Assembly: GCF_019456655.1 (NCBI RefSeq)
Contig: NZ_CP080332.1
Span: 930,001-994,000 of the forward strand
Reading direction: 5' to 3'
Source of the DNA: Mycolicibacterium diernhoferi
GTDB lineage: Bacteria; Actinomycetota; Actinomycetes; Mycobacteriales; Mycobacteriaceae
DNA length: 64,000 nt
The position numbers were made by a program, and so were the translations under genes. Each line of letters opens with the position of its first letter. Within the stretch, counting starts at the first letter, position 1. Positions 8,946 through 17,400 of this stretch are shown here, piece after piece. The notes under the pieces were generated by a model that saw nothing but the letters and a program-made list of their open reading frames with translations, ran no database searches and was not told the origin of the DNA.

Positions 8946-9806
8946 ATGACGGAACTGGCCGAGAACACTCCCGAGGCTCTGGACGACGCATTGCCGCTCG
9001 GGCCCGACTCCCTGGTGTGGAAATACTTCGGTGAGAACCGGATGTTCCTCATCGGCCCTCGCCCCGCGGTGCTGCAGAACATGCTGGCCGAACTCGGCCA
9101 GGGCGTGCTGGACCATTCGGTGTTCTTCTCCGATACCGCCGCCCGGGTCAAGCGTTCGCTGCCGCCGATCTTCATGACCGTCTACGGAAGCGAGGACGAC
9201 AACCGGGGCACCCAGGTCCGGGACTTCCACAAGGAGATCAAGGGCGATATGCCCGACGGGAAGCGCTACCACGCACTGGACCCCGAGACCTATTACTGGG
9301 CGCACGCCACCTTCGTCGAGCAGGTGTTGTATTTCGCCGACACCTTCGTCAAGCGCCTCACCGACGCCGAGAAGGAACAGATCTACCTGGAGTCCAAGAC
9401 GTGGTACCGCCGCTACGGCGTCAGCGATCGCCCGATGCCGGACACGTACGCGGACTTCGTGCAGTACTGGGACCGGATGATGAACGAGATCCTGGTGGCA
9501 CACAAGACCGCTCAGTACGGCGTCGGCTATGTGACCAAGGGCTTCCCGCGCCCCAAGGGTGTGCATCCGCTGGCATGGAAAGTCATCGCCCCGGTCTTCA
9601 ATCCGCTCGCCGCATTCCTCACCACCGGTGGTATGCCGCCGCAGGCCCGGGACATGCTGAACCTGCCCTGGAGTGATCGCAAGGAGAAGGCCTACCAGGC
9701 ATTCGCCGCATTCTGGCGGTCCCGCCCGGTGAACTGGCTGTGGGACCGGCTGCCAATGTCGTTGCGGTACAACAAGTACGCAATCCAGGGTTATGCCAAC
9801 GCCTGA
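8946..9806 (+). CDS. MpaB/DUF2236-family oxygenase-like protein
   Basis: A 286-residue protein of the DUF2236 family (ER-bound oxygenase mpaB / rubber oxygenase Lcp type catalytic domain). Recognisable features are the N-terminal [24 protein letters not shown] block, a HKEIKG motif, and [19 protein letters not shown], whose histidines are candidates for haem-b coordination in this family. The ATG at 8946 is placed directly after the -10-like TAACAC. It overlaps the downstream TetR gene by 14 nt, so the two are one operon. The substrate is unknown; family members cleave or oxidise hydrophobic substrates using haem. Confidence 0.8.
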   Translation: MTELAENTPEALDDALPLGPDSLVWKYFGENRMFLIGPRPAVLQNMLAELGQGVLDHSVFFSDTAARVKRSLPPIFMTVYGSEDDNRGTQVRDFHKEIKGDMPDGKRYHALDPETYYWAHATFVEQVLYFADTFVKRLTDAEKEQIYLESKTWYRRYGVSDRPMPDTYADFVQYWDRMMNEILVAHKTAQYGVGYVTKGFPRPKGVHPLAWKVIAPVFNPLAAFLTTGGMPPQARDMLNLPWSDRKEKAYQAFAAFWRSRPVNWLWDRLPMSLRYNKYAIQGYANA

Positions 9807-10383
9807 TGCGACGCAATCCATCCTGGATGCGGCGCTGATCGAATTCGAGCGGCACGGTATTCGCCGTGTCGCGCTCGATGATGTCGCGCGCCGCGCCGGG
9901 GTCAGCCGCACCACGATCTACCGGCGCTTCGCCAACCGTGACGAACTGGTCAGCGCGGTCATCGAGCGCGAGAACGAATCGTTGTTCGCCGACATTGCCG
10001 TTGCACTGAAAAATGCTGGGCCGCAGTCCAACTATTACGTGGAAGCCTTCACGTTGTCGATCATGCGTTTCCGGCGCCACCGGGTGCTCAACCAGATGAT
10101 CGCCGACGACCCGGCGCTTGCGCAGGAGATGCTGCACCAGCACTACGGGGCCGCCGTCGAACGGATGGCCGCCGCGCTGCGGGTGATCTTCCCGGAAGGT
10201 TTTGCCGAGCGGATCGGCGCGCCCGTGGTCAACGACCTGGCCGACACTATCCTGCGGTACGCCGCCATGGTGCTACTGCTGCCGAGCATGCAGCCGGTCC
10301 AGACCGAGGACGAGGTGCGCGCCTTCGCCACCAGGCATTTTCTGCCCAGTCTGCCGGCGGCGCTGCGTTCGGTGTCCGCCTGA
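9793..10383 (+). CDS. TetR-family regulator of the mpaB operon
   Basis: A 196-residue regulator. The N-terminal helix-turn-helix reads [31 protein letters not shown] (residues about 21-51, quoted here in part as [11 protein letters not shown]), followed by an all-helical ligand/dimerisation domain ending in [11 protein letters not shown]. Its ATG lies inside the 3' end of mpaB, so expression is coupled. The inverted repeat at 8911-8927 is its probable operator, which would make the pair an autoregulated unit. The ligand is unknown; a hydrophobic substrate of the oxygenase is a reasonable guess. Confidence 0.85.
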   Translation: MPTPDATQSILDAALIEFERHGIRRVALDDVARRAGVSRTTIYRRFANRDELVSAVIERENESLFADIAVALKNAGPQSNYYVEAFTLSIMRFRRHRVLNQMIADDPALAQEMLHQHYGAAVERMAAALRVIFPEGFAERIGAPVVNDLADTILRYAAMVLLLPSMQPVQTEDEVRAFATRHFLPSLPAALRSVSA

Positions 10384-10420
10384 TTGTTTGGTGGGTCACA
10401 CATTCGGTCATCCGTATCCC

Positions 10421-10579
10421 ATGACCGAAACACCAGATCCCGAAAAGATCGCAAACTACGAGGACAACCGTCCTACATCCGTGCTGCCCGGCAGCGACGG
10501 AACGGTGAGTGGAACCGCCGTCAGCGACTGGCTGGACGAAGACGGAAATCCGATCTACAACAAGGACTCCAAAGAATAA
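10421..10579 (+). CDS. Short acidic protein, 52 residues
   Basis: ATG 10421 opens a 52-codon frame with strongly acidic, hydrophilic composition (TETPDPEKIANYEDNR at the start, WLDEDGNPIYNKDSKE at the end). There is no signal peptide, membrane segment or cysteine. It lies in the otherwise empty interval between the TetR gene and the PPOX gene, and its TAA stop forms part of the -10 of the next gene. Length and composition suggest a small conserved actinobacterial protein, not random sequence, but I do not recognise a family. Confidence 0.55.
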   Translation: MTETPDPEKIANYEDNRPTSVLPGSDGTVSGTAVSDWLDEDGNPIYNKDSKE

Positions 10580-10582
10580 GCT
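10577..10582 (+). promoter_or_regulatory. -10 hexamer, leaderless PPOX gene
   Basis: TAAGCT fits TANNNT and ends exactly 6 nt before the GTG at 10589. It overlaps the stop codon of the 52-residue protein. Leaderless initiation is inferred from spacing. Confidence 0.45.
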
Positions 10583-10588
10583 GGCCGG

Positions 10589-11083
10589 GTGACCTTGGAC
10601 CCGCAGTCAGAGCTGGAGAAGACCGCCACCGCGTTCGTCGAGATGGCCCACTCCATCGTGTGGGCTTCGGTGGCCACGGTGGACGCCGACAGCAAGCCTC
10701 GCACCCGGATCCTGCATCCCATCTGGGAGTGGGACGGCACCGACCTGTTCGGTTGGGTGGCGACGGTGCCGTCGAAGGTCAAACGTGAGCATCTCGCCGT
10801 GAACCCATACGTGTCGGTCAGCTACTGGGCCCCCAACCACGACACCTGCAGTGCGGAGTGCCTGGTCGAATGGTATTTCGATGAGACGACCCGAACTGCG
10901 GTGTGGGACAAGTTCGTCAACGCACCGCCGCCCCTGGGGTACGACCCCACGATCATCCCGGGCTGGGACTCACCGATGGCGCCGTCGTTCGCCGTACTGC
11001 GGTTGGCGCCGTACCGGCTGCGGGTCATGCCCGGCACGGTGATGACGGCCGGCCAGGGAGAAGTGCTCAGCTGGCGCGCGTGA
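10589..11083 (+). CDS. PPOX-family (split beta-barrel) flavin/F420-binding protein
   Basis: A 164-residue protein of the pyridoxamine-5'-phosphate-oxidase-like fold. The opening FVEMAHSIVWASVATVDAD and RTRILHPIWEWDG strands are typical of the group that binds FMN or F420. VKREHLAVNPYVSVSYW matches the conserved helix-strand after the first barrel. The C-terminal strand ends VMTAGQGEVLSWRA. The start GTG 10589 is set by the -10 at 10577. The last 17 nt overlap, tail to tail, the deazaflavin reductase gene on the other strand. Substrate unknown. Confidence 0.78.
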   Translation: MTLDPQSELEKTATAFVEMAHSIVWASVATVDADSKPRTRILHPIWEWDGTDLFGWVATVPSKVKREHLAVNPYVSVSYWAPNHDTCSAECLVEWYFDETTRTAVWDKFVNAPPPLGYDPTIIPGWDSPMAPSFAVLRLAPYRLRVMPGTVMTAGQGEVLSWRA

Positions 11084-11450
11084 GCAGCAGCGCGGATCCG
11101 ATCGGCGCAATGCGCAGGAGATACCGCCACGGCGCATCGGCCACCGCTACGGCCTCCTTCAGCGGTACCACCCGCGGCTGCTCGACCAGTAGGCTGCGGC
11201 CGTCGATCTGCACCCGCCCGGAGCCGGAAGCCAGCAGGTTGCGGACCCAATCCGTGTCCGAGCCGTAGGGCAGGAGCACCGCGACACCGTCGGATGTCGG
11301 GAAGGCGGTCACCGGTGTGCGGTAGCCGGTTCCGGTCTTGCGCCCGACGTGGTCCACGGCCGCCCACAACGGGACATACCCGGCAAGGGGCTCGACCAGC
11401 GGGTTGACGTAGTTGCGGTTGAACTCGGCCCGTCGGCGCGCAAACAACAT
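11067..11450 (-). CDS. Deazaflavin (F420)-dependent nitroreductase-family protein, Ddn-like
   Basis: A 127-residue protein of the Ddn/DUF385 family. DHVGRKTGTGYRTPVTAF and LLPYGSDTDWVRNLLASG are the conserved segments that hold the phosphate and ring of F420 in this family. It starts ATG 11450, only 9 nt after the stop of the giant NRPS-PKS gene and on the same strand, so it is probably the third gene of that operon. An F420-dependent reduction of the assembly-line product is therefore a reasonable hypothesis, though such genes are numerous in mycobacteria and the juxtaposition could be incidental. Confidence 0.82.
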   Translation of the reverse strand: MLFARRRAEFNRNYVNPLVEPLAGYVPLWAAVDHVGRKTGTGYRTPVTAFPTSDGVAVLLPYGSDTDWVRNLLASGSGRVQIDGRSLLVEQPRVVPLKEAVAVADAPWRYLLRIAPIGSALLLTRAS

Positions 11451-11459
11451 GCCCGAATT

Positions 11460-14400
11460 CTAGAGTCGGCGCAACGCCGCCGCGGGGTTGTCGCAGACAT
11501 TGCGCAGCAGATTCTCAAACTGCGCCAGCAGATTACGAATAAACTCCGCGCTGTAGAGCGCGGTGCGGTAGCTGGCCTCCAGCACCATGGTGGTGCCGTT
11601 GTCCACGACATTGATGAACAGTTCGAACGTCTCGGCCCGGCGCACCAGGGTCTCATATCCCACGGTCAGACCGGTGTGCCGGATGTCGTCATCGCGGACA
11701 TCGATGTTGAAGACGATGCTGACCAGAGGTGGACGGTTGCCGACCCGGGGCAGGCTGAGGTGCTGTAGCAGCGTGCCCATGCTGACGCCCTGGTGATCGT
11801 AGGCGTCCAGCAGTGCGCCGCGGGTGGCGCGCAGCGCGTCGGTGAAGCCGTCCACCTCGCTGATCTGCAGTCGCAGCGGCAGCAGATTCACGCAGTGCCC
11901 CACCAGATGTCCTTGACCATGGAAGGACTGACCGGCAGCGGCCAACCCGATGACGAGATCGTCCTGTCCGGTGCGCCGCTGCAGCAGTGCGGCGAAACCG
12001 GTCAACATGGTGGCCACCAGGCTGGCCCCGTGGGCGCTGCCCACGCTGCGCAACCGGGTGACCAGTTCGGCATCCAGCGGGCGGTCCACCCGGGCCGCCG
12101 ACAGATCGTCATCGGCTGCCGGGCTGATATCGCCCGGCATCTGCGGCGGTGCGGGTACCTCGCGCAGCTGCTTGAGCCAATAGTCCTGGTGCAGTTGGCC
12201 TTCCCGCGATCGTAGGAAATGGTGCTCGATCGCGCTGTAGTCCGCGTAGCGCGGTGCCGCGGGTAGCTCGGCGCCGCGGCCCTCCACCTGTGCGGAGTAC
12301 AGCGCGGCCAGCTCGCTGAGCACGACCGCTCCCGACCAGCCGTCGCACACCGCGTGGTGGGCGATGAACAGCAGTGCGTGGCGTTCGGCGCCGAGGCGGA
12401 CCAGCCGGAACCGCACCAGCGGGCCGTTGCGCAGATCGAACCGGCTGCTCATCTCGTGTTCGTGGATCCGGTTCAGCGCCGCAGTACGGGTCGGCTCATC
12501 GAGACCGGACAGATCGTGCACCGCCAGATCCAGTTCGCGCGCGGTGTCGATCAGCAGTGACCGGCCGTCCCGGGAGAACCGGGCCCGCAGTGATTCGTGC
12601 CGGTCGAGCAGGGTCTGCAGGGCGTGCCGCAGGGCCCACTCATGGAGCTTGCCGTCCAAGCTCAGGCTCAGCCCTTCGTTGTAGGCGACGCTGTCGTCCC
12701 CGACGAAGCGTGCGGCCATCCACACCTCGCGCTGAGATTCGGTGCTGGGCAACGACATCGTGGCCCCGTCCGCGCTGACGGTGGCGCCGAACAGTTCGGC
12801 CGTGGGCGCCACGTCATCGAAGAACCCGCCCTGTTTCATCTGGGCGATGGCGTAGGCGAAGGCGTCGACGATGGACTGCACCTCGGCCTCGCCGTGCTCG
12901 GTGGTCAGATAGTTCGGCCGGGCGTCCCAGGCGTTCACTCCCGCCTCGCGCAGGAAGTAGTAGAACAGCTCGCCGAACGCGAGTTCCTGGGTCCATTCCG
13001 GTTTCATCAAGGAGCCGAACCGGCCGATGTGCATCGGCACACCCTCGGATCGGAACAGCGCATTCAGCCGGTCCACCAACCCCTCTGCGGTGGCATTGAC
13101 CTGCTCCTGCAGGCCGGGATTGTTCTTCATGTGCTGCAGCGTGGCGTGCACCACGGCCATCGTCAGTGGGTGCCGGACGAAGGTGCCGGCAAAGTAGGTG
13201 ACGCCGACCTCGGGCATCGAGTCGTCCCCGAACTGCCAGCTGCCCCCGTCGAGGGCATCCATGAACCGGGCGGTACCGGCCAGTGCGCCGACCGGCAGGC
13301 CGGCCCCGAAAACCTTGCCATAGCAGCCGATGTCGGCCTTCACGCCCCACACACCCTGAGCGCCGGCCCAATGCACCCGGAACCCGCACACCACCTCGTC
13401 CATGATCAGCGCGGCGCCACTCTCGTCGCAGATCTTGCGGACCTCGCGCACATAATCGGCGGGTTGCAGGTCGGGCTTGCGGGACTGCACCGGTTCGATG
13501 AGCACCGCCGCGAGTTCGTGCGCCCGTTCTCGCAGCACCGCAAGCGATTCCGCGGTGCCGTACTCCAGGACGATGGTGTTGGCCACGCTCTCCGCCGGGA
13601 CGCCGGGTGCGGCGGGTACGGTGCGCCCGCTCGGGGTGCTGCGCACCAGCACCTCGTCGGTGATGCCGTGATAGTCGCCTTCGTGCTGCACGATCAGGTT
13701 GCGCCCGGTCACCGTGCGGGCCAGCCGGATGGCGGCCAGCACCGCCTCGGAACCGGTGTTGCAGAACGCGACCCGCTCGTGCCCGGTCATCTCACCGAAC
13801 AGCTTGGCGCATTCGCCGGCCACCGCGTTCTGCGGGCCGATGATGATGTCCCGCTCGACCTGGGCGTGCACGGCCTCGACCAGGAAATCGGGCCGGTGCC
13901 CGAAGAAGACCGAACCGAAGCCGTTGGTGATGTCGACGTAGTCGTTGCCGTCGATGTCGGTGAACCGCGGGCCCTTGGAGGTGTCTGCCACGATCGGGTA
14001 CACCAGGTCCTTCCACAGCGGCCGGAACCCCGACACCGCCCGCGGATCTGCCAGGTGGGGACGGTGCTCATCGGCATAGCTGCGGCTGCGGGCGGTCCGT
14101 GCGGTGTAGCGGGCGATGAACTCGTCCAGCGCCGCCCGCTGCCGGGGCGTCAGGGCCTCGTCGGCGTTCGTGCTGATCCGGGCGCCCGCGCCGAAGACCT
14201 TGGGTGCCGGGGTGTCCGCGCCGGATTCCAGCTGGGCCAACTGCGCGGCAAGGGCTGCGGGAGTGGGGAACTCCTCCAGCAGTTGCCGGAACCGCAGCGT
14301 CACCGAGCGACGCTGGTTGATCTGGGTGGTGATCTGGGTGAGCAGCAGCGAATCGAAACCCATCTCCAGGAAGGAGCGGTGATCGTCGTCGGGCCCGATG

Positions 14401-17400
14401 TCCACGCCGGCCACCTCGGCGAACAACGTCCGTACGAAGGCGGACATCCGGTCCGCCGGCTCGGCCCGTGTCTCATCCTGTGGCGCAGTCGATTCCGCCG
14501 CCTCCGCCGCGGCCGGAACCGGCAACCCCGCCTGCGGAGTCAGCCAGTGCCGGGTCTTGGCGAACGGATAGGTCGGCAGGCCGACCCGGATCCGGGTCTC
14601 CCCGGCGTGCACCCGGCGCGCATCGGTGTCCACGCCGGCAAGAAACAGCCGGGCCACCGCGGTGGCGAGGTGCTCGGCGTCGTCGGCACCGGCGGCGCCG
14701 GAGTGCGGGAGCGAGGCCACCGCGTCGACCCCGGACTGGCGGGCCGCGGCGGTGAGGTTCTGGCCCGGGCCGCATTCCAGCAGAACACAGCCCGGTGTCC
14801 CGGTGACGTGTGCCAGGGCGGGAGCGAAGCGCACCGCGTTGCGCAGTTGCTCTGCCCAGTAGTGCGGGTCCTGGGCCTGTTCGGCGGTGATCGGCAGCCC
14901 GGTCAGGCTGGAGTAGAACGGTAGCGCCGGTGCGCTGCGCGGGTACTGCGCGATCACCCGGGCGAAGGGTCCGACGATCGGGTCCATCATCGGTGAGTGG
15001 AACGCGTGGCTGGTGTGCAGGTCGGTGCTGGGTACCCCGACGGATTCCAGCTGCGTGCGCACCGTGTCGAGTTCGGCGTGGGGCCCGGACAGCACGGTCA
15101 GTTGCGGGGAGTTCACCCCCGCGACCGCCACCGATCCGGCCGGCAGCCCGTCGAGGACCGCCTGCGCATCCGGTTCGGACAGCCGCACCGCCAGCATCCC
15201 GCCCGCGGGCATGGACTGCATCAACCGGGCGCGTTCGGCGAGGATCAGCAGGGCATGCTCCAGTTCGAACACGCCGGCCAGGGTGGCGGCCACGAACTCG
15301 CCGACGCTGTGGCCGATCATGTTGTGCGGCTTGCACCCCCAGCTCATCCACTGTCTGGCGGTGGCGTAACTGATGGTGAAGATTGCCGGCTGGGCAAGTT
15401 GGGTGCCCCGCAGCACGCCGTCGTCGCCGGCGCCGAAGAGCACCTCGCGCAGATCGACTCCCAGGGCGGGCAGCAGAATGTCGGCGCACTGGTTGACCGC
15501 GCCGCGGAACACGCTCTCGGTTTCGTACAACCGGCGACCCATCCCGGTGTGCTGCGCGCCCTGGCCGGGGAAGCCGAACACCAGGTGTGGCCGGGCATGC
15601 GGATCGCGTCCGGTGCGGACGGCTCGGGGGTCGCTCAATCGGGCGGCCGCCTCCGCGGGGGTGCGGGCCACCACCGCGGCGCGGTACCGGTGGCGGTTAC
15701 GGCCCACATCGAGCGTGTAGGCGACGTCGGCGAGGGACTCCGTGGAGCCCGCCAATGCGTCGGCGAGTTCGGTGATCTGGGCCTGCAGCGCCTCGGCCGA
15801 GCGTGCCGAGAGCCGCAGTACCTGCCATTCGCGGCGGGCCGGGCTGACCGGTCGGTCCGGCCCCTGCTCCAGGATGGCGTGGAAGTTGGTGCCGCCGAAC
15901 CCGAATGAGGACAGCGCGCCGCGGCGTGGTCCATCGGTGACCCAGCGGTTGCGGGTGGCATTGACGAAGAAGGGGGAGGACTCGAACGCACAGTCCGGGT
16001 TGGGCGTGTCGACGTGCAGCGTGGCCGGGCGTTCACCGTGCCGCAGCATCAACGCCAGCTTGATGGTGCCGGCCATGGCGGCGGCGGCATCCAGGTGACC
16101 GATGTTGGTCTTCACGCTGCCGATCGCGCAGAAGCCCGTGTCGGCGGTGTCTTCGCGCCAGGACTCGGTGATCGCGGCGACCTCGATGGGATCCCCGAGC
16201 GGGGTTCCGGTGCCGTGGGCCTCCAGCACCCCGATGCTGCGGGCGTTGATCCCGGCCCGGTCGAGTGCGCTGCGCACCACGGCCCGTTGCCCGGCGATAC
16301 TCGGCGCGGTGAAACTGGCCCGCGCGGCGCCGTCGTTGTTCAGTGCGGTGGCGCGAATGACCGCGTGGACGGTGTGCCCGTCGGCGATGGCGTCCTGCAG
16401 GCGGCGCAGCACCACACAGGCACCGCCGCCGGTCAGCACCATGCCGGTGGCCTCGGCGTCGAAGGCGCGCACCTTCCCGTCGGCGCTCAGCGCCCCGCCG
16501 GGGATGTGCTCGTGCCCGTGCCGGTACTGCCACGGCAGCGATGCGCCGCCGGCGAGTGCGACGTCGCAGTCGTCGGCCAGCAGCGCCTGGCACGCCAGAT
16601 GCAGTGCCGCGCCACTGGATGAACACGCCGTCTGCACGCTCATCGCCGGGCCGGTCAGGCCGAGCTTGTAGGCGATGCGGGTGGCGGCGTAGTCCTTGTC
16701 GTTGCCCACCAGCGCGTAGCCCAGCCCGTAGTCGCCGGTCTGATCGTGGGGCAGGACGTTTCGGGTGAGGTAGCTGTTGGCGGCCACGCCGGCGTAGATC
16801 CCGGTGCGCAGAGTGCTTGTGGCGGTGGCCAGTCCGGCATCCTCGAAGGCGGCCACCGCGGTCTGCAGAAGCAACCGCTGCTGCGGGTCGATCCGTTCGG
16901 CCTCGTGCGGGGTGTAACCGAAGAAAGTGTGGTCAAAGGTGTCGGTGTCGGTCGCCCAGCCGCTCACCGGGACCCAGTCCGGGTTGGCCGGATCTTCCTC
17001 GAGCAGCTCCAGAGAATCCACCCCGTCGAGCAGATTGCGCCAGAACGTGCGTACGTCGGGGGCGCCGGGCACCCGGGCGGCCATGCCGACGATCGCGATG
17101 AGGTCGCCGTCGGCCGGGCGCGGGCGCCGCGGTGCAGCGGGTGCCACGACGGTGACCGGCTCGGGGGCGGCCAGCTTGGCGGCCACCCCGGCGATCGTCG
17201 GTGACTCGAAGAACGCCGTGATGGACAGCGGTGCACCCGGTGCCGACCCGCATTCGGCGTTGACGCGGGCGACCAGCCGGGTCGCCAGCAGCGAGTTGCC
17301 GCCCAGTTCGAAGAACGGGTCATCGACGCCCACCCCGGAGAAGCCCAGCAGGTCCTCCCAGAGGGTGGTCAACGTGCGCTCCAACTCGGCGGCGGGTGGG

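Noticed and set aside
12597..14924. 775-codon frame on the + strand opposite the megasynthase
   Set aside because: It is the antisense shadow of high-GC coding sequence: low-complexity Gly/Arg/His composition, no motifs, and the minus-strand frame has a complete set of catalytic motifs.
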